Assembly: GCA_023091735.1 (NCBI GenBank)
Contig: JALKBU010000138.1
Coordinates: 1-64,000 of the forward strand
DNA from: Trichomonas tenax
Taxonomy: Eukaryota; Parabasalia; Trichomonadida; Trichomonadidae
Length of the DNA stretch: 64,000 nucleotides
Direction of reading: 5' to 3'
Part shown: piece by piece, positions 31,660 to 41,810 of the stretch
Position numbering within the stretch: the stretch's first letter is position 1
Layout: the number at the start of each line of letters is the position of its first letter
Notes under the pieces: generated by a model
The model's database searches: none
Told to the model about the DNA's origin: nothing
Seen by the model: the letters and a program-made list of their open reading frames with translations, nothing else
Translations under genes and position numbers: made by a program

Positions 31660-32970
31660 ATGGATTATAAAGAGCAGGAAGTACAAAGAAAGTCAAATCC
31701 TGCAAATAATGATCCTAATGCTGATGCTGCAGAGATTGGTGACCCAAAGCAGCTTCTTACTCAGTTAATAAAAGAGTTTCATGAGCAATCTAATCTCAAT
31801 GATCAAAAACTGATTTTAGGGCAAATGCTACAACCAGAATTACTAAATCCCAATACAGATTTACTCGTACAACCAAATGTCGATGATAATATTTTTATAG
31901 TTGAATTAATCGATCTTTTGTTTAATCCAGATGCATTGCTTATCTACGGAGACCTCATATTCGCGATTATAAGTCGATGTATGCATCACAAAATTATGGA
32001 TGAAATTTTATTTTCGAAAGGAATCTTTGCTATATTCAAATTATTACAGCCGATAATGTATGTTATTGATTCAGAAACAAACAGGCCTCATTTTAACAAA
32101 GAAAATAACTTTGTTCCTATTTTTATCAAGTTTTTATCAGAATTATCTAAGTTGAAACACAGAAACATGAAATACGAAGAAATTTTCAGCAACTGGGGAC
32201 GAATGATCCCTTTTATCGTCGAATGTCTCAATGAACAAGAATTACTCGTTTACGCATTAAAATGTATACAAAGGTTATCGATGAAAAACGGAAAAATACG
32301 CGATATATTCATTCAGCACTCTTTAATAGAACAATTTTTCAACAATATGTTATCTGATGAACAAAACTTCAAATATTACATCAGAGCATTATCAGGTTTA
32401 CTATTGAATAACGCTCGTGATCTTACAAGACTTCCACAAGGCTGGGTTTCTACTTTATCTGAATATCTCTGTGAAACACAAGCAGAATATATCACAAATT
32501 TGCTGTGTTTCTTCATTTCTATATCATCCACACATGATGGATGCAGAATTCTCAAATTTTATGGTGTTATCCAATTAATGATTGATATCTCTGGTTCTCT
32601 CTCATTTAATCTTAGAAAATTATCACTACAGGTTCTCATGGATGTCTTAGATGATAATTCAGAACCAAATCTTATCTCATTCCTGTTAGATTCTGGTTCT
32701 TTGAATGTTTTCGATTCTTTCTTCGAAACAGAGCTTGATGATGTGTTATTCATTCTTCTGAAACCAATTTCGAGGATTGTTGGACAAGCAGCAGTAGTGC
32801 AAGGTGAACCAACTCCTCCTCTCTTTGATGTTTTTGCGAATTCTTCAGTTATTCTCGAAATCATAAAAGAAATCTCAGAGTATGATCCACTCGAACACAA
32901 CTCAGCGATGGTAGAAATGGCTCAATACATTATCACAGAAATGGACGGAAACTTTCGTAAACTTCAATAG
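31660..32970 (+). CDS. ARM-like helical-repeat protein, function unknown
   Basis: A 436-residue protein. After an N-terminal polar stretch of about 40 residues (with NPANNDPNADAA), the rest is made of alternating amphipathic helices of 35-45 residues, with leucine-rich segments such as LLVYALKCIQRLS and FNLRKLSLQVLMDVL. This is the pattern of armadillo/HEAT folds. No family signature was recognised, so the partner and role are unknown. It could be a scaffold subunit. Confidence 0.6.
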   Translation: MDYKEQEVQRKSNPANNDPNADAAEIGDPKQLLTQLIKEFHEQSNLNDQKLILGQMLQPELLNPNTDLLVQPNVDDNIFIVELIDLLFNPDALLIYGDLIFAIISRCMHHKIMDEILFSKGIFAIFKLLQPIMYVIDSETNRPHFNKENNFVPIFIKFLSELSKLKHRNMKYEEIFSNWGRMIPFIVECLNEQELLVYALKCIQRLSMKNGKIRDIFIQHSLIEQFFNNMLSDEQNFKYYIRALSGLLLNNARDLTRLPQGWVSTLSEYLCETQAEYITNLLCFFISISSTHDGCRILKFYGVIQLMIDISGSLSFNLRKLSLQVLMDVLDDNSEPNLISFLLDSGSLNVFDSFFETELDDVLFILLKPISRIVGQAAVVQGEPTPPLFDVFANSSVILEIIKEISEYDPLEHNSAMVEMAQYIITEMDGNFRKLQ

Positions 32971-34152
32971 AAGGCGGTGCACGAGAAACCTTAAAATAGG
33001 AAGCTCTCCTTTTAAGGATGTATTACCCAGGTCCTAGGAGTTCTATCCTTCAGAGAATTTGGCAAAATAAGAACATTTGGTTTACATGAAGATTGAGAGC
33101 TTCAATAAAAGTGACGCCAGGTTTTTTAATGGAATGTAACAACCCAAAATTTTGATAAAAGGTATTTTGAAGATGATTACATACCAACTTATATACGTAT
33201 TTCCATCAGTTGCTCACATTGTGAGATTCGTACAAAATAGTCATAATGTGAAAAAAATTCAATAACTTATTAGTTGGCATAAACATTGTTTACTGCTAAA
33301 TGAGAAAATTGATGTGTTGGTGGTTTTGTTTATTATTAAAACTTGATTTGATCGATACTTTTAAATTAATTTGCAATACTTTGTAAGTTTTAATGTTGTT
33401 TTTGCATATGGTTTTGTCATTTGTTTGAACTGCGATTCGTTTGGTATGCTTAATTTGAGAGCAAACGATTCATATAACTCAATATCAAATCCAAGAGTGA
33501 AACAAGAATCGAAATTCTGAAAATGAATCCGAGGAAAACGACAACCACATGTGTTATTTGAAATAACTGGGGAAAAATTTCGTAAATTTTATTTTAAATG
33601 TCGAATTAGTTCAAATAGTGAGTTAATACTTCCTTTTAATCCCAATGGAGACGTTGGATGTCACAGGGCAATTGAGCTTACTCAAAACGTATTGAAGTTA
33701 CTAAGATTTGGACGCTAGAAACAAAAATAAAGCGTACTTTATAAATTTTGAGGTCACTTTTGGCAGGATTTATCTCAAAAAAATATTTAATAATTTTTGT
33801 ACATAATGTGTAAATAGCATAATTAACAAAAATGTAAACTCCAGAATTTTTTAAAAATGGCTAGATTCTGGTTCATTAAGCATACCATTAAATTGAAAAT
33901 ATAAATCACTCATTAAAATCCAAAAAATGCTTGAAGTGAGGTGATAATTTGACAGTGAAGTGAGAAAATTACCCTTTGTCAGAAATATCTCTATCCCTTT
34001 AATATATCAACAAATGTATAGAGAATCTATAATTATCAAAAAAATTGTCACATACCTAAAGTTGTCATGAAAAAGTGACATAAAAGTGATATTATCTGAC
34101 ACGTAAAGTTATCAGAATCTCTCGTTTTATGTGTCAAAATATTAATATCTTT

Positions 34153-34163
34153 TGACATGTAAA
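34153..34163 (+). promoter_or_regulatory. TGACATGTAAA motif
   Basis: Exact match, about 900 bases upstream of the DENN gene and close to the relic region. Confidence 0.35.
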
Positions 34164-34218
34164 GTCCTATAATCATGCATATAATGTATTAGTTTTTGTT
34201 TCAAAATCGCGTCTGACG

Positions 34219-34518
34219 GGAAGAACTGGGGACTACATTGACACAGGTACCACGCATGTTAGTAGCTAAACTCACAGATCTTCCTTTCATACGCCATCAT
34301 TAAGAAATCAAAGATTTCCACTTCCGAATGCCTCTGAAGAGCAAAATTAAATGCTTGATTGGGACTTGTAGCCAAGGTGCTAGCAATCCAGTCCACAGTT
34401 CTTCCTTTCAGAAGCATTCTGTAGAGTAAATAGCTGATTATTTCGAAGATCGAGTCTAAAAGGAAGAACTGTGGACTGGATTGCTAGCATTTTGGCTACC
34501 AGTGCCAATGAAGCACTT
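34219..34518. pseudogene. Facing coding relics forming a long inverted repeat
   Basis: Arms at about 34349-34409 and 34459-34518 are reverse complements with around ten mismatches, separated by 49 bases. Both arms translate to the same kind of peptide reading away from the centre: KGRTVDWIAS-T/I-LATS. On the minus strand it continues AFNFALQRHSEVEIFDFLMM and AYERKICEFSY to a stop. A third, shortened unit (KGRSV-SLATN) follows near 34290. This looks like fragments of one repeat-containing multicopy protein family, duplicated and inverted. The family is not recognised. Confidence 0.5.
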
Positions 34519-34714
34519 AATTTTTCTTTTCAAAGTAAATTGAAACAAATATACGATACTGTCACTTTTTAATGACAACTTTCGGTACGCAACATAATTA
34601 TCAAAAAATTCCAAAAAGTTTATTTCACGAGAATTTTGAACATTTAGTATTTTCAAAATGTGACAAACTTGAATATATCATAGAATTTTTTGAGTATTTG
34701 AATCGTTTTATTTC

Positions 34715-34725
34715 TGACATGTAAA
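34715..34725 (+). promoter_or_regulatory. TGACATGTAAA motif upstream of DENN gene
   Basis: Exact match, about 340 bases upstream of ATG 35064, in the same orientation as the gene. Confidence 0.4.
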
Positions 34726-35063
34726 GTGTTGAATGTCAATTTTGATAAAAAACAAAATTGAGCAATTTCTAAGTAATAAATATTATGCTTAGTACATTGA
34801 AAGATAATTTGTCGAGTGAAAATGGCCCAAATCACTTAATAAACATATTTTACATCACTATATGCGAATAAACAAGATTTTATGCAATTTATATGTTAAA
34901 AGCTCTCAAAAATGGATATTTTGTATACAATTGATTGACCAATGAAAAGCCTGTCTGAATTTGGAAACGTTTTCCGTTAAAAACATGATTTTTAACACAA
35001 ACATATACCTGCAGACACCAAAAATACCAAAAACAAATTTTTTATAAGAAACCGCTATTATAT

Positions 35064-36500
35064 ATGAAAAAAGGACAAAACGGTGGCACAGAGTCCACCG
35101 AGGCCGAAAAACTGATGCCCAAACTCACTCCTGCGACACACTACAACTTTGGATATGATAATTTAGTTCAGGGTTTTTATGTAATGGGACCTGATCCACT
35201 AAATTTAAACTCAAAGCCTAAAATTCTTTACTCATATCCATCTAAATCGCCTGAGGATTTCCTTCTTTCATACTGTTTCCCTACAGAAGCCAATGATACC
35301 TCATATTTGAACGATCCGGAGAAATTCATTCAGCACACCATCACAGAACCAATCCAACGAGAAATGCAGTTCTTCGTCATCAATTGTCCGAATGTAAAAT
35401 TCGCGCCGTATTTCTTTTGTTGTAAATATCGTGCAAATCTCTTTAATATGCCGACATTCTCGCATAATCTTAACTTGGATCAGCTGTTTGAGCAGTCGCA
35501 ACTCACAAATTTACCAACATTCGATGTTTGTCTTGCATTTAGAGTTAATCAGCCAAATCATGATTTATTTTTGGGTTTACTTGAATGGATATTGCGATGT
35601 GAAAGTTTTGGAAGAGCCCAAGCGATTACAAAGTTTATAGAGAATTATTCAAATATTAAAGATTATAACGAAACTAAAAATCAGTTTCCAGTGAACGATT
35701 CATGGCCAGACGCACATAGAAAGTCAATGTTCTCACTTATCGACAAACTCATGCAAACAACTTTCACTAATACAACAGATAACTTCGAATTTAATTATGA
35801 ATCTTTCCCAAAGCTTCATTGGTCGAGACAATACTTCGGAAGGCTTGATTATCAGCTCACAGTGTTCTCATTGAACGGTGTTCTCAAGATTTTAAGAATT
35901 GAAATGTTTTTGAAATTATTGAGCGCAATTCTTTTGGAAAAGAAAGTAATCATATCTTCATCCAATATACCAAGTGTTACGCTTATTGTTTTGGCAACAA
36001 ATCTTATGATTCATCCGTTATCAGTGAAAATCCCAACAATTTCGATTCTTTCGAACTCTAACCTCGAAATACTCAAATCAGATTCGACATATATTGTTGG
36101 CGTAACAACAGAAGTTACTGATGTTCCTTCTGATTGTATTTATATTAATGTTCATGGAGAAGAGTCAACTCCAACATATAACTTCACAGAAGAGCTCCCG
36201 GACCTTCCAGAGACGGAAAAGATAAAGCAATACTTAGAAGATAACTTATGGTTCGATACAGAAAAGAAAAGAAATGAAGCTTGTGCAGAACTTTTAGATA
36301 TTCTCAGTTCTTATATTAGAGGTATATTGCTACCTGTAGAAGATTCCTTTGATATCATTGGTGATGACTTTGAATTCAATGAAGAAACATATACATCATT
36401 CTTCATTGATGAATCACAGCCTTTCGTGAAAGCATTTTGCCAAACAAAGATGTTTAAGAGTTATGTTGATAAAATAGCATCACAGCTGCAATTTGAGTAA
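35064..36500 (+). CDS. DENN-domain protein
   Basis: A 478-residue protein covering the tripartite DENN fold. The N-terminal uDENN part holds QGFYVMGPDP, ILYSYP and PYFFCCKYRANLF. The core cDENN follows: LNGVLKILRIEMFLKLLSA then ILLEKKVIISSSNIPSVT, with the expected 'LLERRVIFVSS' match. A short dDENN closes with an acidic C-terminus. DENN proteins are usually Rab GEFs that set membrane identity, so it may act on GTPases such as the Rab-like protein at the left of this window (inference; no direct link). No membrane segment is needed. The TAA stop is followed by A (TAAA). Confidence 0.85.
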   Translation: MKKGQNGGTESTEAEKLMPKLTPATHYNFGYDNLVQGFYVMGPDPLNLNSKPKILYSYPSKSPEDFLLSYCFPTEANDTSYLNDPEKFIQHTITEPIQREMQFFVINCPNVKFAPYFFCCKYRANLFNMPTFSHNLNLDQLFEQSQLTNLPTFDVCLAFRVNQPNHDLFLGLLEWILRCESFGRAQAITKFIENYSNIKDYNETKNQFPVNDSWPDAHRKSMFSLIDKLMQTTFTNTTDNFEFNYESFPKLHWSRQYFGRLDYQLTVFSLNGVLKILRIEMFLKLLSAILLEKKVIISSSNIPSVTLIVLATNLMIHPLSVKIPTISILSNSNLEILKSDSTYIVGVTTEVTDVPSDCIYINVHGEESTPTYNFTEELPDLPETEKIKQYLEDNLWFDTEKKRNEACAELLDILSSYIRGILLPVEDSFDIIGDDFEFNEETYTSFFIDESQPFVKAFCQTKMFKSYVDKIASQLQFE

Positions 36501-36745
36501 ATATTGTTTGTAATTGTTGAATTATTACCTATTTATTCCAAAAAATAGCCTAATTATTAATGAAATTAAATGTTATGTAGTATTTCTATAATAGACATAT
36601 AAATATGTTCAGTAATGGAATCTGAAATTATTAAGATGATTGAGTATGAATGAAAACACTTTGAAAAGATATTTTTTCTATTTTTAATTTGATGAAAAGT
36701 GGGAAATTGTGCATACAGAAGAATTTTTTAAAATATGAAGGTCAG

Positions 36746-36817
36746 AGCTTCGTGGCAAAATGGATACTGCGTCTCCCTTCTACTGAGAAGATTGTGGGTT
36801 CGAGTTTCACTGGAATT
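36746..36817 (+). tRNA. Degenerate tRNA-Arg(TCT)-like sequence
   Basis: 72 bases align along tRNA length. The A-box-like TGGCAAAATGG and a B box GGTTCGAGTTT (consensus GGTTCGANNCC) are present. The anticodon stem TCTCC/TGAGA has four pairs and a loop CTTCTAC with TCT at the anticodon position, decoding AGA (Arg). The T stem GTGGG/TTCAC pairs with wobbles. The D stem has one mismatch and the acceptor stem is weak, with one mismatch and three wobbles. A T5 run follows at 36836-36840, as for Pol III termination. The damage in D stem, T stem and acceptor suggests a pseudogene, or a tRNA-derived repeat, rather than an active tRNA. Confidence 0.5.
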
Positions 36818-36849
36818 TAGATTAATAATCTTATCTTTTTCTACCATTG

Positions 36850-36863
36850 TCACTTTTCAATTA
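36850..36863 (+). promoter_or_regulatory. Initiator-like element
   Basis: TCACTTTTCAATTA lies 3 bases upstream of ATG 36866 and closely matches the trichomonad Inr TCAYTWYTCATTA. Confidence 0.6.
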
Positions 36864-36865
36864 TA

Positions 36866-37258
36866 ATGACTGAAGCATATCAATCTTCTTTCGTAACACC
36901 TCAACTTTGTGCGTACACAGATACAGCTGAGTACCAACACTACGTCAGAACAATGGGAAATCCGTCAATGAAATACATATTGGACTCGAAATTAATGAAA
37001 GCTTATGCGAATCAAAAAGATAAGGATGAGATGGCATGTAATTACAAACCGTGCACATACACAGATTTCTATAAATGCCTGAAACTCATCGAACAAATTT
37101 CTTTTTTGTCAAATGTATTTAATTATAATTTAACTTTAAAAGCTAGTCAAGAACTTGATGAAGAAATCGCTAAAGCTAAGAAACAAAACCAATATTTGCA
37201 AAAACAATACGATGATCTCGTGAAAATTTGTATGGAAGCAGGAATTCCTATTGATTAG
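36866..37258 (+). CDS. Small coiled-coil protein, unknown
   Basis: A 130-residue protein. Residues of about 20-90 contain conserved-looking aromatic and Cys positions (YQHYVRTMGNP, CNYKPCTYTDFYKCLK). Residues of about 92-122 form a heptad-like Glu/Lys/Gln helix, likely a coiled coil. No signal peptide. A strong Inr-like element and the short leader support a real gene despite its size. The family is not recognised; a small subunit of a larger complex is plausible but unproven. Confidence 0.6.
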   Translation: MTEAYQSSFVTPQLCAYTDTAEYQHYVRTMGNPSMKYILDSKLMKAYANQKDKDEMACNYKPCTYTDFYKCLKLIEQISFLSNVFNYNLTLKASQELDEEIAKAKKQNQYLQKQYDDLVKICMEAGIPID

Positions 37259-37439
37259 GACCATTACTTTCTTATATTCCTCTTTTTTATTTGTTTGCTT
37301 TAAATATCCTTTACACAATATGCTTTGTTCTTTAATTCATTTTATAATTTTTTTTGAATTTAGATTTATAAACAGAAGACATATACAATAAGATCCAACC
37401 AACTACTTTTATGGTTTTATTAATATGAATCAACAACAG
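37259..37439. other. Convergent spacer
   Basis: 3' flanks of the small coiled-coil gene and the Arp gene. Confidence 0.3.
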
Positions 37440-38669
37440 TTATTTATTCATTTCTATATTAAACAATGCGTCTCCTTTTTCAGCCCAATCCTTCTTGGAG
37501 ATGCAAAATTCAGGGAAGTTTTCAAGCGATCCCATAATTGATCCGCCAGTCCATACAGAGAAAGAACCGCTGCAAACCTGGTGCATTGGCTGGATTATAT
37601 CGACAGTGTAGTTTCTAGGTACAAGACGGGCCAAAGCTTCGCGCAGCTTATCAAACATTCCTGGAATGTTCGATAAGCCTCCAACAGGAATAATATTCTT
37701 CCACATCAAACGCTGAACATCACCTGGACAGTTTCTGATAACATCGGCTATAGTGTCCGGCAATGTAGGATATGGTGTGTATGTCGTTCTTTGCCAGAAC
37801 ATAAATTTAAGAGGTGCCAAAACAGCTGTTTTCAGTGGTTCATGGCCTGGACTGTAGTGCCATAGTGTCATTGGATCTGTGGACTTTGTAGTGAGAAATG
37901 TTAATTGATTTTTGAGAATATCGATAATAACATTTTTGCGTACATACGCGAGCTGAGATTCTGTTGGTGTGTAATTTGGTTGCTTCGGTGGTGGCTTAAA
38001 TCCGACATTGAATTGTGAATTTGTCTCTGGTGGATCGAATGGAGTGTAAATCTTTGAGCCTTGTTGTGCGACAAGTTGTTCAGTAGCTTCAATTAACTTC
38101 GTTGTGCCTACTTGATAACTTCTTGCTACATTAATAAGTGGTTTACCCTCGAAAATTGGAACAATTCGTGTTGATTGCCATCCAAAGTCAACAACAATAC
38201 CTGTTTGAAGACCACGAGAGAGTGCAGCAAGCGATGAATCGTACTCCAAGCATACAAATGGATGATTTGCGAACTCAAACAGATGTTCACACCAAGATTT
38301 TCTCCAGTTAGTGAGCTGTACTTTATTTTTCGCGATGTGTGTTGGTATTGTGAGGAGAACTGGGTGGTTCACAGGCTCTATTTTCAAGCAGATTTCATAT
38401 GTCCAATCAAGAAAGTTCGGAATTATCTCAGATTGTTCTGCAATAAGACCACCAGACTCATCCATCATGTATACTACTTCGATATCTGGAAGATTTTTCA
38501 ATAACCACGAATCTCCAAACTCAATAACTTTATCAGCGTCTTTAATTCGTTGAACAAAAGCTGACGGAATGTTGAATGATGGCTGAACATCACCAGCATA
38601 TCCGAATTTCGTCGAATAACTGCCCGCATCAAATACTAATGCATGATGTGGGTTCGCTATGATGTTCAT
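37440..38669 (-). CDS. Actin-related protein, Arp4-like
   Basis: A 409-residue actin-fold protein. The phosphate-1 loop is DAGSYSTKFGYAGD, very similar to Arp4/BAF53 (DPGSYS-x-x-x-GYAGE). Phosphate-2 region: GIVVDFGWQSTRIVPIFEG. The adenosine loop: IIPVGGLSNIPGMFDKL. The C-terminal signature WTGGSIMGSLENFPEF, then CISKKDWAEKG, is typical of actin and Arps. Several nucleotide-contact residues differ from actin, so it may not polymerise or hydrolyse ATP. Arp4 is a subunit of INO80, SWR1 and NuA4 chromatin complexes. A position as another nuclear Arp is possible. Confidence 0.75.
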   Translation of the reverse strand: MNIIANPHHALVFDAGSYSTKFGYAGDVQPSFNIPSAFVQRIKDADKVIEFGDSWLLKNLPDIEVVYMMDESGGLIAEQSEIIPNFLDWTYEICLKIEPVNHPVLLTIPTHIAKNKVQLTNWRKSWCEHLFEFANHPFVCLEYDSSLAALSRGLQTGIVVDFGWQSTRIVPIFEGKPLINVARSYQVGTTKLIEATEQLVAQQGSKIYTPFDPPETNSQFNVGFKPPPKQPNYTPTESQLAYVRKNVIIDILKNQLTFLTTKSTDPMTLWHYSPGHEPLKTAVLAPLKFMFWQRTTYTPYPTLPDTIADVIRNCPGDVQRLMWKNIIPVGGLSNIPGMFDKLREALARLVPRNYTVDIIQPMHQVCSGSFSVWTGGSIMGSLENFPEFCISKKDWAEKGDALFNIEMNK

Positions 38670-39371
38670 GCAAATGTCAGATGTAAAGTGTCAAAAATTC
38701 AAATTATTTTGTAAATTGTCAAAAATTTTGTAAACAAATATGGCAAAAAATCTAATTTTACGCGACATATTAGAAATTTACATGACAAAGATGCTTACAA
38801 AAATTATTATAATCTCGATATAATATATGATCTTTTGCGATTTTAAATTTTGAATGACATATGTCAGATCTTTCCAATAAGGTTTTTTGAATTAAATTAC
38901 CATGGAGGAATAATGAATGTATATATACTACAGATCATAATTCTGCATTTTCAAATTTTTTATTTTGTGAAGTTTACTCCTTGATAACAAATTATTTTTT
39001 TTGGTAACGAGTTTTTTTCCTGACGTCAGTTATATGTCAAAAATTGAAACATGATTGAGAATTGACATGACAAAGAGACTTTCAACATTTTTGTCAATTT
39101 CAATGGCTTAGTTGTTAGCTCGTCGGGTGTTCTAAATAATTAAACGAAGAAGAGTTTAGAACAGCTGTCACAAAGAAAATGATTAATTACAATTTTTGGA
39201 ATTTGATGGGATTGATTTCATGATTTATTTTTCAATTTGACTTCATAAATATCAAAAGCTACCGTATCTGATATGCATCCCAAAAGGAAAAGGATTATCG
39301 GCGAATCAAAATTTTTGGTAGTGGAATAACCCTAAGAATTTTTATAATAATGGGGGATTGTAAAAATCTAA
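38670..39371. promoter_or_regulatory. Divergent upstream region of Arp (-) and UBL-UBA (+) genes
   Basis: 702 bases. TTTACATGACA at 38777-38787 (on the gene's strand TGTCATGTAAA) lies 108 bases upstream of the Arp start. CTGACGTCAG, a CRE-like palindrome, is at 39020-39029. TGACATGACA is at 39063-39072. Confidence 0.45.
38777..38787 (-). promoter_or_regulatory. TGTCATGTAAA motif upstream of Arp gene
   Basis: Oriented with the Arp gene, 108 bases before its ATG. Confidence 0.5.
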
Positions 39372-40241
39372 ATGCAAGTATTGTTTAAATTCATACAGGA
39401 CTTCGAAGTACAAGTTAATGTCGATGAAACCACGACAGTGAAGGATGCGAAAGAGATTGCTAAAAGTAATATAGACATTAACGGTGAAATTAATTTAATT
39501 TACAAAGGACAAATATTAAATGATGACGAAATGATTTGTAAATTAGAGGGAATCAATGACAATTTTATAATCGTTCACATTAAACAAGAAAGAAGAAGAG
39601 AAGATCCATTCCATTTATTATATAATTCTTTTCCTTTATCCCCGATTTCTCCTTTCACGGTAGACAACAGAGATGAACCAGATCCACCGAATTTTAATGA
39701 ACTCGTGGCTAATTTGACTGAAATGGGCTTCGAAAAAACAGAATGTGAACGTGCATTGAGAATTGCACAGTTTAATGCTAACACTGCAGCTTCATTACTT
39801 CTTTCAGGCAATCTTTCTCAAATTGGAAGAATACAAAGCCTCATTAACAGTACACACTCCTTAGCATCTCCACCAACGAGCTCAGATGATGAACATTTGT
39901 CAGTAAGTTCTGATGAAGATATGGGTGCTGTTAATTTTTCAGGCGATTATGGATATGATGATGAAGAGGAGGAAGAAATGCTTGAACGATTCCCATTCTT
40001 TGATGGTGACGAAGAAGAAGAGGATATGGAAGAAGGATATTCACCAATGAATCCTATGGGGGAAGAAGAGGATAGGCAAGATATGCATCCGCGCAACGTG
40101 ATGTACGAGATAACTCAGCACGAGCTTGACGAGATACGTCGCCTAATGAGTCGTACGAGGACGGATTTCTATATAGCATTTCATGCTTATAATGATTCTA
40201 ATAGAAACTTCAATGCAGCCCTGGAGCTCCTTTCTCATTAA
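39372..40241 (+). CDS. Ubiquitin-like/UBA shuttle-type protein
   Basis: A 289-residue protein. Residues 1-73 form a ubiquitin-like domain (QVLFKFIQDFEVQVNVDETT... LIYKGQIL). Residues of about 112-150 form a UBA domain (LTEMGFEKTECERALRIAQF, then NANTAASLLL). An acidic linker (about 170-230, Glu/Asp rich) leads to a second UBA-like helical segment at the end (ITQHELDEIRRLM..., ending FNAALELLSH). UBL-UBA proteins such as Rad23 carry ubiquitylated substrates to the proteasome. It lacks the XPC-binding domain of Rad23, so it is a generic shuttle or a Ddi/Dsk-like protein. Confidence 0.8.
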   Translation: MQVLFKFIQDFEVQVNVDETTTVKDAKEIAKSNIDINGEINLIYKGQILNDDEMICKLEGINDNFIIVHIKQERRREDPFHLLYNSFPLSPISPFTVDNRDEPDPPNFNELVANLTEMGFEKTECERALRIAQFNANTAASLLLSGNLSQIGRIQSLINSTHSLASPPTSSDDEHLSVSSDEDMGAVNFSGDYGYDDEEEEEMLERFPFFDGDEEEEDMEEGYSPMNPMGEEEDRQDMHPRNVMYEITQHELDEIRRLMSRTRTDFYIAFHAYNDSNRNFNAALELLSH

Positions 40242-41432
40242 TAATGAGATGTTTGTATGAATATTGTTTGTGTTTTATAAATTTTATTGTTTGGTATTTT
40301 TATATTTTTATTGAAAGATTGATGCAAACTTTGGTTTTACATTGCCATGAAAGGATATATGTCATGCATTTAACAAGTGTTAATATATGGAGCATAGATC
40401 TTTATTCTTGAAATACGAATCATATATTTTATCAGTAAAAAAGCATTGAACAGTTGCATATGAGTTCCATGATTACACAATAAGTTGCTAAGCATTAACA
40501 CGATTCAAAAGGGCGTTTATATTAAATCATCGCATATTAATGAATTAAATTTTAACATAGATATGCGTTTAATGGATAAATGATTTACAATTTCTCATAA
40601 AATAGCATTGCGAGTTTTAACACATGTTGATACACTATTTCAGTCATTATTACATGATTCATTAATTTAAGTTATCATAAGCTATATGTATAATTGAAAA
40701 TCGATACAGCTTCAACATCAGAAATATTGCATATGGTTAAACACAGTTCATTTCACTCAATCGAATCTTCAATGATAAGTTCTCATCGATAATTGATGAA
40801 TAAATCATGCTACAGACCATAATTCAGGAATAAGTTAATATCATTGTCTGAAGAATGGATAATGTCATATAATTCAATAAATATGTTTCAGTTCCTGATA
40901 TAAATGAACAAAATATCACAGTAATGAAAATCATAATATGTGTGGAGAAGTACTTTATATTTATCGTATTCTCACTGTTGGATCTGACACTTAATCATAA
41001 AAATAAATTCAATAATTAAAGCTTAAATTCTAAATAGAATTAATTATCACACATGATATAAGACATGATCACTATATTTACAGACAATAACAACGATATA
41101 AGTTTAATATCAAAGATATATAGGCACTAAAGTTAGAATATAAAGATGAAAATTAATCATAATGACGGTCAGTGAGTTGTGCTATATAATACACAGCATT
41201 GAGAGGAGAAAAGATTGTTGCATTGCTCAAAAAATGGATGATTAAACGTCCGAGGATTTGCAATAATAAACGTACAAAACCGCGACCGATCTTCTTTAGA
41301 ACAACTAAAAAATATATAACCTAAAGACATATATATTAAACGTACGAAAAGAAAACCGGACGTTTATAATCGAAAGAAACCGCCACGTTTTTGGCGGGAA
41401 AAATATTTTCAGTTTAGAGAAACAGAAAGAAC
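40242..41432. other. Intergenic
   Basis: 1.2 kb, AT-rich, without recognised features. GC content rises after about 41390. Confidence 0.4.
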
Positions 41433-41810
41433 ATGTCCAGCCAGAGCTCATCCCGCCAGACCTCTCCATCCCCAGCCAAGAACCTTCCATGGTACAAGAA
41501 GTACTGCTGCTGCAAGAAATCCTGCAAATGCTGCTGCAACTTTTACAATGATCACAAGTGCTTATGCCGTGGTCTTATTGCTGCCTTCATCATTATCATC
41601 ATCGCTCTCATAGTTCCAGACCAGGAGACAGAGACAACAACAACACAGACAATCAATGAGCAGACAACAGCAGTTAACGCTGATGCAACACAGGCAACAC
41701 AGACACCCGAAGCAACAACTCCAACACCAGAACAAACTCCTGCTCCAAATGAATCTGAACCTAGTAAGACCCAAGATCCTGCTAAGGACGCTACAAAGAA
41801 CGAGCTTTAA
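41433..41810 (+). CDS. Cys-rich single-span membrane protein ending in KNEL
   Basis: A 125-residue protein. Residues 1-22 are Ser/Pro rich. Residues 25-45 hold nine Cys among Lys (CCCKKSCKCCC..., CLC), a likely palmitoylation and/or metal site. Residues of about 47-61 (GLIAAFIIIIIALIV) are one membrane segment. Residues 62-125 are Thr/Pro/Glu/Gln rich and could be O-glycosylated. The basic N-terminus next to the segment suggests a cytosolic N-terminus and a lumenal C-terminus. The last four residues are KNEL, a variant of the KDEL-type ER-retrieval signal. The family is not recognised. Stop reads TAAA. Confidence 0.65.
   Translation: MSSQSSSRQTSPSPAKNLPWYKKYCCCKKSCKCCCNFYNDHKCLCRGLIAAFIIIIIALIVPDQETETTTTQTINEQTTAVNADATQATQTPEATTPTPEQTPAPNESEPSKTQDPAKDATKNEL

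Larger units (their letters stand above)
32971..35063. other. Long intergenic region with coding relics and motifs
   Basis: Directly after the ARM-like gene, 32971-33060 is less AT-rich and contains a CCTTAAAA...TTTTAAGG hairpin. A pair of facing coding relics lies at 34219-34518. TGACATGTAAA occurs at 34153-34163 and 34715-34725, with TGACACGTAAA near 34096. No complete gene is visible. Confidence 0.45.
36501..36865. promoter_or_regulatory. Upstream region of coiled-coil gene, with tRNA-like relic
   Basis: 365 bases. Contains the tRNA-Arg-like sequence (36746-36817) and an Inr-like TCACTTTTCAATTA at 36850-36863. Confidence 0.45.
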
